This document shows, one piece after another, positions 23,951-33,927 of a DNA stretch of 64,000 nucleotides. The position numbers were made by a program, and so were the translations under genes. Under the pieces are notes generated by a model. It was not told where the DNA came from. It was given only the letters and a program-made list of their open reading frames with translations, and made no database searches. This stretch comes from JASGCL01 sp965203915. Its GTDB lineage: Bacteria > Pseudomonadota > Alphaproteobacteria > JASGCL01. Each line of letters starts with the position of its first letter. Positions within the stretch are counted from its first letter, which is position 1. The stretch lies in assembly GCA_965203915.1 (NCBI GenBank), contig OZ241918.1:1240001-1304000 (forward strand). Reading direction: 5' to 3'.

Positions 23951-25249
23951 ATGACAATAGCTAAAAAAAAATGGTTGATGATATTGGGGGTGCGCACGGG
24001 TTATGCCGTGCCCAGCCATGCCAAAAAATTCTTGGCCCAAGCCGATGTATTATTGGGGAATGAAAAAAACATCGCCGCTATCATCGATGAAGTACCGCAG
24101 AAAATAACCAGGCAAATATTATTCCGCCCATTTGATAAAAATATTACTTGGTTGAAAAAAATGGCAAACCAAGATAAAAAAGTTGTGTTCGCCGTTACGG
24201 GCGACCCGAATTTTTTTGGGGCGAGCAAAATCATCATCAAACATTTTGATTTGCAGGGGATAGAAATTGTGCCCGCCATATCGGTGGTGTCGCAGGTGGC
24301 GGGAAAAATGGGTTGGGCTGTCGAAGATGTCATCACCCTTTCTACCCACGGCGATGAAACCACGCGGCCCATCCAGCAAATTGTCAATCACCTGCATCAC
24401 CAAGCAAAAATAATTATCATCGGGCGCGATGGTGCGCAAATAAATTCGCTGGCACAATTATTATGCGATAAGGGTTTTGGCAAAAGCAATATCACTATTT
24501 TTTCTAACCTGGGCGATGAACAGGAAAAAACAACCAAGCAAACGGCCGAGCAGATTATCAAAAGCGAATCCCGTCAGGAAAATTTTTATACCCTGGCTAT
24601 TAGCTTGGTGGCGAGCCAGCACAACGCGGGCACCATGACCACCGCGGGCCATGCCAATAATTTTTTTATCCATGACGGGCAAATAACCAAACCCGAAACC
24701 CGCGCCATTATTTTGGCAAAATTACAACCCGCGCCCCATAAAATATTGTGGGATATTGGCGGCGGTTCGGGTTCGGTGGCGATAGAATGGGCATTGCGCG
24801 GCGGGCGCGCCATCACCATCGAAGAAAAAAAATCGCGTTATGACAATATTAAAAAAAACATCTTACAATTTGGCCTTGGTAACAATGTGGTGGCTTACCA
24901 TAACTTGGCGGAAAAAATAATAACCAAACTTATCAAAAAAAATCCTGCCATGATGAATGATGAAGATTGGGCATCATACCCGCCCGATGTTATATTTGTT
25001 GGCGGCGGCGTCAGCAATGAAAAATTGATGGCCAGCCTGTGGCAAATATTACCAAGCGGAAAAAAAATATTATCGGCGAGTTATAGCCTGGAAGGATTCG
25101 CCGCACAATTACAGCAACAAAAAAAATGGGGCGGCGATATCATGACCATTATTATCGACGAAGCATTGCCGATCGGCGATTCCAAAAAATTTCACGCCCT
25201 AACCACCAGCCAAAAAACAACCCTGCATCTTATCACCAAAAATACATGA
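23951..25249 (+). CDS. cbiET: Precorrin-6Y C5,15-methyltransferase (CbiE-CbiT fusion)
   Basis: Methylates C5 and C15 and decarboxylates the C12 acetate side chain; about 432 residues, equivalent to CobL. Residues 1 to about 235 are the CbiE methylase half (VTGDPNFFGASK, EIVPAISVVSQVAGKMGW, STHGDETTRP). Residues about 240-432 are CbiT, with the SAM motif LWDIGGGSGSVAIEWALRGGRAITIE and VIFVGGGVSNEKLMASL. The N-terminal GxGxxG loop of typical CbiE is altered (ILGVRTGY). The start at 23951 follows GGAGATAT; its stop overlaps the cbiL ATG (ATGA). Confidence 0.93.
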   Translation: MTIAKKKWLMILGVRTGYAVPSHAKKFLAQADVLLGNEKNIAAIIDEVPQKITRQILFRPFDKNITWLKKMANQDKKVVFAVTGDPNFFGASKIIIKHFDLQGIEIVPAISVVSQVAGKMGWAVEDVITLSTHGDETTRPIQQIVNHLHHQAKIIIIGRDGAQINSLAQLLCDKGFGKSNITIFSNLGDEQEKTTKQTAEQIIKSESRQENFYTLAISLVASQHNAGTMTTAGHANNFFIHDGQITKPETRAIILAKLQPAPHKILWDIGGGSGSVAIEWALRGGRAITIEEKKSRYDNIKKNILQFGLGNNVVAYHNLAEKIITKLIKKNPAMMNDEDWASYPPDVIFVGGGVSNEKLMASLWQILPSGKKILSASYSLEGFAAQLQQQKKWGGDIMTIIIDEALPIGDSKKFHALTTSQKTTLHLITKNT

Positions 25250-25953
25250 CACAACATCAAGCAATTTGTTACGGCGTTGGCGTGGGGCCTGGGGGCACCG
25301 ACCATCTAACCCTGGGCGCGGTAAAAATATTACAAACGGTCGATGTTGTTATCGCCATGCAGGCCAAGGGCCACCCATCGCGCGCCAAGCAAATTATCAT
25401 GCCCATCGTTGCGGGGCGCGATATAACATTCATTGATTACCCATTGGTAATGGCGCCGCGTTCTGCCGATAACCTTGATGCTTATAAAAACATCATCCCC
25501 CCCATCACAAAATATTTGGATGAAGGAATTTCGGTGGCGGTATTGTGCGAAGGCGACCCGTTGTTTTATGGGTCATTCCAATATATCATGCAATTGTTGC
25601 CGCAACAATATGATTGCATGGTTATTCCTGCCGTTACCTCTCCCCAATTGGCGGCGGCACAAAATAAAATAAGTTTGGCGGCGGGAAAAAATAACCTAAG
25701 TTTTATCGCCGCGACCAGTGCGCCAGAAAAAATACTTGCCCTGTTGGCGGCTAGCGATCGCGCTGTCATTATGAAATTGGGCAAATCCTTGCCCAAAATA
25801 ATGAACATCCTTCAAGAATTAAACTTGCTCGACACTGCTATCTTATGTATCGAACTTGGTAACGACAACCAAAAAATTATGCCGTTAAAAAATTGGCAAG
25901 AAGAAACCGCGCCCTATTTTTCACTGCTTATTATTGATAAAAAAAATGATTAA
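25246..25953 (+). CDS. cbiL: Precorrin-2 / cobalt-factor II C20-methyltransferase
   Basis: First ring-methylating step after cobalt insertion, at C20; 235 residues. Motifs: YGVGVGPGGTDHLTLGAVKIL at the N-terminus, VAVLCEGDPLFYGSFQYI, VIPAVTSPQLAAAQ and VIMKLGKSLPKI. Equivalent to CobI. The ATG at 25246 overlaps the cbiET stop by four bases; the next gene, cbiGH, begins 8 bases before this gene's end. Confidence 0.94.
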   Translation: MTQHQAICYGVGVGPGGTDHLTLGAVKILQTVDVVIAMQAKGHPSRAKQIIMPIVAGRDITFIDYPLVMAPRSADNLDAYKNIIPPITKYLDEGISVAVLCEGDPLFYGSFQYIMQLLPQQYDCMVIPAVTSPQLAAAQNKISLAAGKNNLSFIAATSAPEKILALLAASDRAVIMKLGKSLPKIMNILQELNLLDTAILCIELGNDNQKIMPLKNWQEETAPYFSLLIIDKKND

Positions 25954-27667
25954 AGAATTTTACTTGGTGGTAGGGGGGGTTGAATTCATCCCCCTAGCAC
26001 ACAACATAAAAAAAACATTTCCTGACGCCATTATTTATGGCGCGGGTTTTCATGAATTTGTTGATAACAGCCTTATCAAAACCCTACGCCATGTTTATTT
26101 GCTGGCGAGCCAGGCAACCACGCCGCAACATAATCCCGTCATTGGCTTGGTTAACCCTGGCTTGATGGTGCGCGCCTTGGCCCCCATTATCACCAGCCAA
26201 GATAAATTTGCTTCGCCCCCTGTCCTATGCTTAACCAGCGATACAAAAACATTGATTGCCCTGCTTGGCGAGCATCACGGCGGGCAAGAATTTGCTCTGG
26301 GCTTTGCAAAAAAAATGGGGTTGGCCTATGGCGGGCATGCCAATAAAAATGACGATGATATTGGGAGCCAAGCCACGATGATTAAAAAAGAATTTTTGCC
26401 CGCCGCACTACTGGCCAATAAAAAAATAGTTAGCGATTGGCAAATGGTCACGGCGCAAGACGAACCGCAAATTGTGCCGCAATGTTTGGTGGCTGGCATC
26501 GGTTTGGAAAGAAACGCGCCATTAAGCGCGGTGGAGGAAGCCTTGGCGGCGGCCCTGCAAAAAATAAATGCCCACCCCAGCGCGCTGCATACCATTGCCA
26601 GCATTGATATAAAAATGGATGAGCCTGCCCTGCATGCCCTAGCACAGAAAATAGCCCGACCATGTAAATTTTTTACGGCGCAGCAATGCGCCGCGGTGCC
26701 CGTGCCCAACCCGTCAACCGTGGTTGAAAAGGAAACTGGCACGCCATCGGTGGCGGAGGCTGCCAGCCTCCTCGCCGCGGGCTACAGCAAAACTGTCCAG
26801 CCGACCCTGTTGCTAGAAAAACAAAAGGGCAGCGGCGTCACCATTGCCATTAGCAAATTGGCGGAGAATCGAAGCGCACTAGATAATTCCATTTCTTTAG
26901 GTCATTTGGCGGTGGTGGGCATTGGCCCAGGCGACAAAAATTTACGCAGTTTCGAGGCAACACAACATATTTTATCAGCCAGCGATATCGTTGGTTATCA
27001 AATATATCTTGATTTGGTAAGCGACCTGACGGCGGGCAAAGAATTGCACCAAAGGGATCTAGGTCAAGAAACCCAACGGGCATCGCTTGCGATTGACCTC
27101 GCCCTATCGGGTAAGCAGGTTGTGTTGTTGGCTTCGGGCGATGCGGGCATCTATGCTCTGGCGACCCTCGTGTGGCAGGTGCTTGATGAACGCAAAAAAA
27201 AATCGCCCGATGATAAAAAATTAAGCTCCCTGCCGATTACTATTACCCCTGGCATCAGCGCGTTTCAAGCTTTGGCCGCAAAATTGGGCGCGCCCGCGGG
27301 GAATGACATTGCTATCATTTCCTTGTCAAACATCATGACGCCAAAAGAAAAAATTTTACAACGGGTGCAGGGTGCCTTGAGCGGCGATTTTCCTATCTTC
27401 CTTTATAATCCACGTAGCAAAACGCGCCAGGATATTTTGTTGCAGGTTATAAAAATGGCGCAAGAAAAATTATCACCCGCCACCGCGGTGATAATTGGCA
27501 AGAATTTGTATCGTCACAACGAAGAAATAATTGTTAGCGATCTGAATAAATTATCTATCGATGATATCGATATGTTTTCTTGCGTCATGATAGCCAACCA
27601 ACATATGCGCCATTACAAACATGTGGGTAAAGATATTTTTTACGCGCCGCGTGGCTATCAACCATAA
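25946..27667 (+). CDS. cbiGH: CbiG-CbiH fusion (cobalt-precorrin-5A hydrolase / precorrin-3B C17-methyltransferase)
   Basis: About 573 residues. Residues 1 to about 300 are CbiG-like: a degenerate central region (LLGEHHGGQEFALGFAKKMG) and a clear CbiG C-terminal/CobE part (LVAGIGLERNAPLSAVEEAL, then GTPSVAEAASLLAAG). From about residue 316 the CbiH/CobJ methylase starts (LAVVGIGPGDKNLRSFEA, IVGYQIYLDLV, VVLLASGDAGIYALATLVW, ITPGISAFQALAAKLGAP). CbiG opens the ring-contraction lactone and CbiH methylates C17, consecutive steps. The ATG at 25946 is preferred over an in-frame TTG at 25934. Last gene of the operon; convergent with the ELM1-like gene. Confidence 0.9.
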   Translation: MIKEFYLVVGGVEFIPLAHNIKKTFPDAIIYGAGFHEFVDNSLIKTLRHVYLLASQATTPQHNPVIGLVNPGLMVRALAPIITSQDKFASPPVLCLTSDTKTLIALLGEHHGGQEFALGFAKKMGLAYGGHANKNDDDIGSQATMIKKEFLPAALLANKKIVSDWQMVTAQDEPQIVPQCLVAGIGLERNAPLSAVEEALAAALQKINAHPSALHTIASIDIKMDEPALHALAQKIARPCKFFTAQQCAAVPVPNPSTVVEKETGTPSVAEAASLLAAGYSKTVQPTLLLEKQKGSGVTIAISKLAENRSALDNSISLGHLAVVGIGPGDKNLRSFEATQHILSASDIVGYQIYLDLVSDLTAGKELHQRDLGQETQRASLAIDLALSGKQVVLLASGDAGIYALATLVWQVLDERKKKSPDDKKLSSLPITITPGISAFQALAAKLGAPAGNDIAIISLSNIMTPKEKILQRVQGALSGDFPIFLYNPRSKTRQDILLQVIKMAQEKLSPATAVIIGKNLYRHNEEIIVSDLNKLSIDDIDMFSCVMIANQHMRHYKHVGKDIFYAPRGYQP

Positions 27668-27694
27668 AATATTTTTGCTATTTTATTAAGATTG

Positions 27695-28729
27695 TCAGGC
27701 GGTTAATATTTTCTTAACCGCCTCGGCGACCTCGGCACTATTAACGGTTTTATTATTTGGCGCAACGGATTTGCTACCCTGTAATGGGCGTTTGCTGTCT
27801 TCCTTATAATACTGGACATCAAAGTTTTTTTGAATATGGCGAATGAATCTTTTGTAGCGAAGAATTTTTTTACATTGCCAAGATAATGCAAAGAGATTTT
27901 TATAAGGCAAACGAAACAGCGACACGGGTTTTTTTGTCAGCAAAGTTTCGCTTATCATGTTGATGGAATCATTGGTAACAATAAATTTATCGGCCAGCGC
28001 AACCATCATACCATAAACATTATTATCACGACCATCGTCAAGCCAGACATTGCCATGGAAAGAAATTTCTTTTTGTAACTTTAATTGAACAAAACTTGGC
28101 GTGCGCGACGACGGGGTAATAAACAAAAAATTATTTGCCGCCAATTCTTTTAAATTATCAAGTAAACGGTCGGCGGCTTTTTTATTAAAAACATGCAAGC
28201 GCGAATTGCCGCCCAACAAAATAGCTATCTTTTCTTTCTTGCTATCGAAGTCAGGAATTTTTTTCTTAGCCAAAGCCAAGGCTTGCGACTTCATTTCTTG
28301 CAACCGATGCTGATTCCATTTAGACAGCCCGCCCGTTATCTTCATCATGTTTTTTGGCAACTTGGTTTTGCATTCATGGAATGAACGAATCAACAGATCA
28401 AAAAAATTGCCGCCGCCGTTGGGCGATAATAAATGAATGGCATGGTGGGCGTGTAGTCGTTCTTTTAAAAATATGGCGGGTCGCGCCGTGGCATGCCCCG
28501 CCGAAAAAATGGCGTCCACCCTATCCAATTTGCTAGAAAAATTTTTTAAACCCGAAAACCATGGTTTGCCAAATAACAATGGCCATTTCGCCAACCAGCC
28601 ATAATTCAAACTTACCAATTCATAGTCGATGGGCATGATATCGGCTAACGCCTCAGCCAAAGCTATCAATTGCAATTGATGACCGCGGTTTCTATCAAAT
28701 AAAAAAAGCAGCTTCTTTTTTGTCTCCAT
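27695..28729 (-). CDS. ELM1/GtrOC1-family (DUF1022) putative nucleotide-sugar protein
   Basis: A 344-residue protein of the ELM1-like family found in plants (mitochondrial fission factor ELM1) and many alphaproteobacteria. Recognised from DRNRGHQLQLIALAEAL near the start, FSAGHATARPA, ILLGGNSRLHVFN, TPSSRTP, and FIVTNDSINMISETLLTKKPV, which together resemble a GT-B fold with a C-terminal nucleotide-binding lobe. Bacterial function is unproven; a role in surface glycan synthesis is inferred from the fold only. It begins 6 bases after pepN ends, so it is cotranscribed with pepN. Confidence 0.75.
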   Translation of the reverse strand: METKKKLLFLFDRNRGHQLQLIALAEALADIMPIDYELVSLNYGWLAKWPLLFGKPWFSGLKNFSSKLDRVDAIFSAGHATARPAIFLKERLHAHHAIHLLSPNGGGNFFDLLIRSFHECKTKLPKNMMKITGGLSKWNQHRLQEMKSQALALAKKKIPDFDSKKEKIAILLGGNSRLHVFNKKAADRLLDNLKELAANNFLFITPSSRTPSFVQLKLQKEISFHGNVWLDDGRDNNVYGMMVALADKFIVTNDSINMISETLLTKKPVSLFRLPYKNLFALSWQCKKILRYKRFIRHIQKNFDVQYYKEDSKRPLQGSKSVAPNNKTVNSAEVAEAVKKILTA

Positions 28730-28735
28730 TATTTC

Positions 28736-31468
28736 CTAGCTTTGCAAAATTCGTTCCACCATTTCCTTCAATTGTGGGGATAGAGTCATTTTTTGTAATG
28801 ATTGTAATTTTTGAGACATGATGAGCCTATTTTTCTTATCCAACTGCGGTAAATTATTGAACATATTCATCAAACGCGCCGAACTTTCGGTGTTAATCTT
28901 ATCGACCATCTTCACCACCCTAAGGAAAATATCATAACCCTTGCCGTCGGCACGGAAAAATTGTTCAATGTTACTTGCCAGCCCACCCAGCAAGGCATAA
29001 AGCTGGTTGGGTTTGTCCAAACGAAAATCGATGCTTGATAATCCGTCGGGTGAAAATATTTTTTTCTTATCGACTATATTTTCTATCAACCGCAATGTAT
29101 CCGTATGATTGTGGCTTGAAAGCAAACGAATATAATTGGCAACCTGCAATTCATCCTTTTTTGCTTTGTCAAAATAATCGCTTAGGATTGCATGACGCAA
29201 TGTATCGCTGGCGCTTAATTCTGAGAATCGATTAACAAGGTTGAGCGCGCCTTTTTTTAAAGTAAAATTTTTATTATTAAAATAATGGTCTGATAATATT
29301 TTTTCGACAACTTGAATATTTTTTTTATCAATCGCCAAGCTACTCACCAACATATCCAACATATTGTTGTTGATAGCGCGCGCACCAATATCATCGCGCG
29401 ACAAATCTTTGTCGGTGGTTGAGGTTGCGTTTTTTGTTTGCTGATAACGCGTTATAATTTTATCGGCATGCTGGGTGGCCAATTCCGCCTTTACCCGTGC
29501 CCTTGCCGCTAAAATTTTTATCGGATCCGCGCCATTTTTTTTATTATCCTGATAAGCGGCCAACAACAATTCGAAAAAGGACGGCAGTGAAAAATTTTCT
29601 GCCAAACTTAAGGCCGCGGTATGTTGGTCAACCAACAAATGTGCAAAGCCTTCGCTATAGGCATCAAACCAATCGTTTGCTTGTTGTTTGTAAGCCGATA
29701 AAATAGATTTCATGGCCAGGGTTTGGCCAGCCTCCCAACGGTTAAAACCATCGCTATCATAATGGAACAACACCCCCAAATCTTGCGCCGAGCGATCAAA
29801 GGAAAGATTGATGGGGGCAGAGAAACCTTGGTTGATGGATGCCACGGCGTCATCCGCCACATTATCAAATTGCAGAATGTCTTTTTTACCGCGAAGCAAA
29901 AAAATATTTTTATCCGCCAGCCAATCTTTGTGGCGGCTCGATAATTTTATTGCTTGCCCATGTTTATCAAACAGCGAAATTTTTAGCGGAATGGGCAAGG
30001 GTTGGTTATAGGGTTTGATTGCCTTCTCATTGGTTTGGCTAAGTTCTAATCGCAAGGATTTATTTTTTTTGTCATAACGTTGCGCCACCGTCACCATGGG
30101 CGTGCCGCGCGTGCTATACCATGGCATAAACCAATCAAGGTTTATTTTATTCGCCTGCTCAAAACTTTGTATAAAATCTTCGACGGTTGCCGCCTTGCCA
30201 TCTTGCTGCTTCACATATTCTTTGATACCAAGCTGAAATTTTTCTTCGCCCAGTATCGTATGAAGCATCCTGATGATTTCGGCCCCTTTTTCATAAACGG
30301 TTGCGGTATAAAAATTATTGACCTCTTTATATTCGCTGGGGCGAGCCGCATGGCTAAGGCCCGAGGCATCCTCGGCAAATTGGTCCGATTTTAAATTCCG
30401 CACTTGCTTGAGGCGTTCGGACGAGCGGTCAAAATTATCCATGCTATATTCTTGGTCGCGAAACACCGTCAAGCCTTCCTTAAGGGTTAATTGAAACCAA
30501 TCGCGCACCGTGATTCTATTCCCCGTCCAATTATGAAAATATTCATGGGCGACAAGGCTATCAACAACCAAATAATCGTTGTCGGTGTTATGGTCTTTAT
30601 CCAACAGCAAATAGCGGGCGTCGAATATATTCAAACTTTTATTTTCCATGCCACCGAAATTAAAATCGCTGATGGCGACAATTTGAAAAATATCCAAATC
30701 ATATTCCAAACCAAAACGTTCTTCATCCCAACGCATGGCGCGTTGCAAAGCGGTTAATGCAAACCCAAGTCGCCCTTTGTATTTTTGTTCGGCCCAGGCC
30801 TTTAATGCCACGGTGCGCCCCGACTTGGTTATAAACTTCTCCTCTTCCAAAGCTAAATCACCCGCCACCAAAGCAAAAAGGTAGGAAGGTTTTTTAAATG
30901 GGTCATGCCATGTTGCATGATTTTTATCACCGCGGCGCGACGTTTCTACTAAATTTCCATTGGATAATAAAACAGGTTGGTCAGAAAGAATTTCCACCGT
31001 AAATATTGATAACACATCGGGTCTGCATGGATAAAATGTTATACGGCGGAAACCAACCGCTTCACATTGCGTGGTGAAGATGCCATTGGCGATGTAGAGC
31101 CCCGAGAGTGCGCGATTATTTTGCGGGTCGATGGTTACCCGCGTGGTTATTTTTCCTTTGGCGGGTAAATTTTTTAACCACAGTCCGCGATCCGTCTGTT
31201 GATAATTCTTTTTATCCAAGGTTTTACCATTGAGTTCTATCGCTAATAATTTTAAACCAACGCCATCCAGCCAAATTTTCTTGGGTGCGGCTTTCCCCTT
31301 TGCGCGATAGTCCATGGTTGATACCACCATGGTTTCGGTTGGATGCAACGTGAAAGATAAATCAACCGACAGAATTTCTAAAGGGTATGGTTGATAATCC
31401 TTCAACCTAACCAGGTTATTTTTAACCGCCGTTCGCTTGCTATTTTTTTGGATAGGTTTTTTCGACAT
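28736..31468 (-). CDS. pepN: Aminopeptidase N
   Basis: A 910-residue cytoplasmic M1-family zinc aminopeptidase. GGMENKSLN (about 272-280) is the GAMEN substrate motif, and HEYFH (308-312) with the downstream glutamate in LKEGLTVF (E331) gives the zinc site. The C-terminal region is the helical domain IV of the E. coli-type enzyme (about 870 residues), so it is complete. The frame runs upstream to 31681, but that part is the complement of tRNA-Ser; the ATG at 31468 begins MSKKPIQKNSKRT and is the real start. Followed after 6 bases by the ELM1-like gene. Confidence 0.95.
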   Translation of the reverse strand: MSKKPIQKNSKRTAVKNNLVRLKDYQPYPLEILSVDLSFTLHPTETMVVSTMDYRAKGKAAPKKIWLDGVGLKLLAIELNGKTLDKKNYQQTDRGLWLKNLPAKGKITTRVTIDPQNNRALSGLYIANGIFTTQCEAVGFRRITFYPCRPDVLSIFTVEILSDQPVLLSNGNLVETSRRGDKNHATWHDPFKKPSYLFALVAGDLALEEEKFITKSGRTVALKAWAEQKYKGRLGFALTALQRAMRWDEERFGLEYDLDIFQIVAISDFNFGGMENKSLNIFDARYLLLDKDHNTDNDYLVVDSLVAHEYFHNWTGNRITVRDWFQLTLKEGLTVFRDQEYSMDNFDRSSERLKQVRNLKSDQFAEDASGLSHAARPSEYKEVNNFYTATVYEKGAEIIRMLHTILGEEKFQLGIKEYVKQQDGKAATVEDFIQSFEQANKINLDWFMPWYSTRGTPMVTVAQRYDKKNKSLRLELSQTNEKAIKPYNQPLPIPLKISLFDKHGQAIKLSSRHKDWLADKNIFLLRGKKDILQFDNVADDAVASINQGFSAPINLSFDRSAQDLGVLFHYDSDGFNRWEAGQTLAMKSILSAYKQQANDWFDAYSEGFAHLLVDQHTAALSLAENFSLPSFFELLLAAYQDNKKNGADPIKILAARARVKAELATQHADKIITRYQQTKNATSTTDKDLSRDDIGARAINNNMLDMLVSSLAIDKKNIQVVEKILSDHYFNNKNFTLKKGALNLVNRFSELSASDTLRHAILSDYFDKAKKDELQVANYIRLLSSHNHTDTLRLIENIVDKKKIFSPDGLSSIDFRLDKPNQLYALLGGLASNIEQFFRADGKGYDIFLRVVKMVDKINTESSARLMNMFNNLPQLDKKNRLIMSQKLQSLQKMTLSPQLKEMVERILQS

Positions 31469-31590
31469 GATTTTTTTATCATCTTCATTAGTAAATGATT
31501 TATGAATTTTAGGCAATCTATAAAAACAGAATATTCTAGGATGACAGATTTCAAAGTTTGTGATAAGCACTCTATTCCAATCAAAGACCA

Positions 31591-31680
31591 GGATGGGTGG
31601 CTGAGTGGTTAAAAGCACCGGTCTTGAAAACCGGCAAGGGTTAACGCCCTTCGTGAGTTCGAATCTCACCCCATCCGCCA
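31591..31680 (+). tRNA. tRNA-Ser (TGA)
   Basis: A 90-base class II tRNA: acceptor GGATGGG/CCCATCC, D-arm with GCTGAGTGGTTAAAAGC, anticodon loop CTTGAAA (anticodon TGA), long variable arm (AAGGGTTAACGCCCTT), T-loop GTTCGAATC, discriminator G and encoded CCA. It is divergent from pepN, whose open frame runs antisense through it. The gap 31681-31889 downstream shows nothing I can name. Confidence 0.97.
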
Positions 31681-31889
31681 TCTATCGCTCGGTTTGCTTG
31701 GCTACCATCTTTGTAAAAATATACCTGACGCCAAGGAGACAAGGAATGCTTAGTAAGCATAGCTAATATATATAGGCAACCGCAACAAGGCGTGCCAAAG
31801 AAAATTTATAAAAATAATGGTGCGATTTTTTTGCCCCGCTGCATTGCTAAGAAGCCGAAGCCGCCCCCACAGGCAAAAGACGCTAGCTA

Positions 31890-32504
31890 TTAACGACTGT
31901 AATATTCGATAATGAGGTGTGGTTCCATTTCGGTTGGGTAAGGAACCTCGCTCAACTTAACATCGCGGGTAATTTTTATTGTCATGTTTTTCGCATCAAC
32001 CTCGACATAATCGGGCACATCGCGCTCGCTCGATTTGCGAGAAACCTCTATCATGTCCATTTTTTGTGAACGTTGGCGCAATGTTACAACTTCGCCATTT
32101 TTTACACGATAGGAAGGAATAGTAACGCGGCGATTGCCAATTTCGACATGGCCATGCGAAACGAATTGACGCGCGGCAAACATTGTCGGCACCAATTTGG
32201 CGCGATAAACCAATGTATCAAGGCGATGTTCCAACAAATTAATAAGGTTTTCACCCGAATCACCACGACGGCGCGCCGATTCGGCATAATATTTAGAAAA
32301 TTGTTTTTCGGTGATATTGCCATAATAACCTTTCAATTTTTGCTTGGCGCGCAATTGAATACCAAAATCCGACAATTTACCACGGCTGGCACCATGTTGG
32401 CCTGGGCCACGTGGCGATTTGCCAAATGGGCTTTTTGCTCGCCCCCATAGGTTTACACCCAAACGGCGTTCAATTTTATATTTGGCAGCTATTCTTTTTG
32501 TCAT
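31890..32504 (-). CDS. rpsD: 30S ribosomal protein S4
   Basis: Primary 16S rRNA-binding protein of the small subunit; 204 residues. N-terminal AKYKIERRLGVNLWGRAKSP without the zinc cysteines, then RAKQKLKGYYGNITEKQF and the S4 RNA-binding domain LEHRLDTLVYRAKLVPTMFAARQFVSHGHVEIGNRRV. Sequence style is alphaproteobacterial. It lies 13 bases downstream of an AmpG-like transporter gene on the same strand, away from the usual alpha-operon, so its expression is likely to depend on that transporter's promoter. Confidence 0.98.
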   Translation of the reverse strand: MTKRIAAKYKIERRLGVNLWGRAKSPFGKSPRGPGQHGASRGKLSDFGIQLRAKQKLKGYYGNITEKQFSKYYAESARRRGDSGENLINLLEHRLDTLVYRAKLVPTMFAARQFVSHGHVEIGNRRVTIPSYRVKNGEVVTLRQRSQKMDMIEVSRKSSERDVPDYVEVDAKNMTIKITRDVKLSEVPYPTEMEPHLIIEYYSR

Positions 32505-32517
32505 AAACTTTGTCCTC

Positions 32518-33870
32518 TTATCTTTTAATATTATTTTTGTTGGCCATCACCAAAAACAAACCAGGCAAGGACAGCAATATCATCGTCAAGGCAATAACAT
32601 CGGGCGACGCCACTTTAAATACCTGTAACAACCAACCAACGGGGACGGTTAAAAGATATTGGGTTATCAAGGGTAAAGTTGTAATAGTTGGCAACATGGT
32701 CAAGGATGGCAAGCAAGTAAAGGCCGCAACCGATGTCAAGAATGCCCACTGGGTCACGCTGTGTTTGGGGTTGAGCATAACCGCAATGGCGACAACCAGG
32801 GCAAGGGTGCTAACCGCGGCGCTGATATTCGCAATGGCCACGGTAGCAAACAAAATGGCAAAATTAGGACCAACCCGCAACATAATGGGGTAGAATATCG
32901 GCGCAATCATGCAAAGCGCAATCCCCACCAACAGGGCGCGGTATAACCCTTGGGTATAGATGATAATAGCACCCAATATAATGCCAACAATGGCAGTCAG
33001 GGGCCCAATATTTTGAACGATATTGACGGCAACCTTAATTTGTTCGTCGCCTTGGAAACCAAGCCCGTTATAGAAATTGGTGCTCAACAATACCATCAAA
33101 CTATTGCCATATTTATACAACAACAACAAAGGCAACAGCATAAGGATTTTCTTGTTACTAAATATATCGACAAATGGCGCAACCAGCGACCCGAAAGAAA
33201 ATTTTTGTTCCTGACCCAGCGAAGGGGTAATAATAATACCCCACAAGCAAATTACTTGCACGACAGCAAACAATAAAATAATTTCTATCCCTGCCTTCGC
33301 CAACCATGGGCCAATGATGCCAATACAAACACTAAGCAAGAAATAACCAATGACAGACAAGGTGATGCCATGGGCTTGCCGCTTCGCCGACAACATTTCA
33401 ACCCGCAAACCATCCAACACCATAATTTGGAAACCAGCGATGACAACCGCCACCGAACCAACCGCCAAGGCTGGCCAACCAGCCAATTGACGTACCAACA
33501 TCATCACCACAAGCGACAGAATAACCAAAATTTGCAACAGCATGGCCATGCCACGGCGATGGCCGAATTTTTTACCAAAAAAGGGAGCAGGCAATTTGTC
33601 CACCAACGGCGCGAACAAGAATTTCAAAGTAAAGAATAAGGTGATAACCAAGCCCGTAACAATGGGAGGATTGGCAGCATTAAGCCCCGCCAACAAACTG
33701 GTGATTAACAAAACCGAAACACCCGTCGTAATACCGAACAACAGGCAAATGCCCATATCGCGACCAACGAAGGCAGTTAAGGACGATAATAAACTTGACG
33801 AAGAATTAACAGAGGTTTTATTATCTGACTTATTAACTTTGTTGGTTAATGATTTTTTTGACTGTTGCAT
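32518..33870 (-). CDS. AmpG-like MFS transporter (second copy)
   Basis: A 450-residue polytopic permease with about 12 hydrophobic segments. The first segments (GICLLFGITTGVSVLLITSLLAG, then FTLKFLFAPLVDKLPAPF and GHRRGMAMLLQILVILSLV) match the AmpG/PAT group, as does MVLDGLRVEML. AmpG imports anhydro-muropeptides for cell-wall recycling. This copy is more diverged than its neighbour at 34096-35424, so its substrate may differ. A Ser/Asn-rich tail of about 30 residues precedes the first helix. It has its own strong-looking promoter and is followed at 13 bases by rpsD. Confidence 0.78.
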   Translation of the reverse strand: MQQSKKSLTNKVNKSDNKTSVNSSSSLLSSLTAFVGRDMGICLLFGITTGVSVLLITSLLAGLNAANPPIVTGLVITLFFTLKFLFAPLVDKLPAPFFGKKFGHRRGMAMLLQILVILSLVVMMLVRQLAGWPALAVGSVAVVIAGFQIMVLDGLRVEMLSAKRQAHGITLSVIGYFLLSVCIGIIGPWLAKAGIEIILLFAVVQVICLWGIIITPSLGQEQKFSFGSLVAPFVDIFSNKKILMLLPLLLLYKYGNSLMVLLSTNFYNGLGFQGDEQIKVAVNIVQNIGPLTAIVGIILGAIIIYTQGLYRALLVGIALCMIAPIFYPIMLRVGPNFAILFATVAIANISAAVSTLALVVAIAVMLNPKHSVTQWAFLTSVAAFTCLPSLTMLPTITTLPLITQYLLTVPVGWLLQVFKVASPDVIALTMILLSLPGLFLVMANKNNIKR

Positions 33871-33927
33871 TATTGGTTCCTAAAAAAAATGATGTGGAGA
33901 CTCGCCCCGTTGAAATATTTCTCGCCC

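Noticed and set aside
31468..31681. Extra N-terminal 71 residues of the pepN frame
   Set aside because: They are the reverse complement of the tRNA-Ser gene and its leader; the conserved protein begins at the ATG at 31468.
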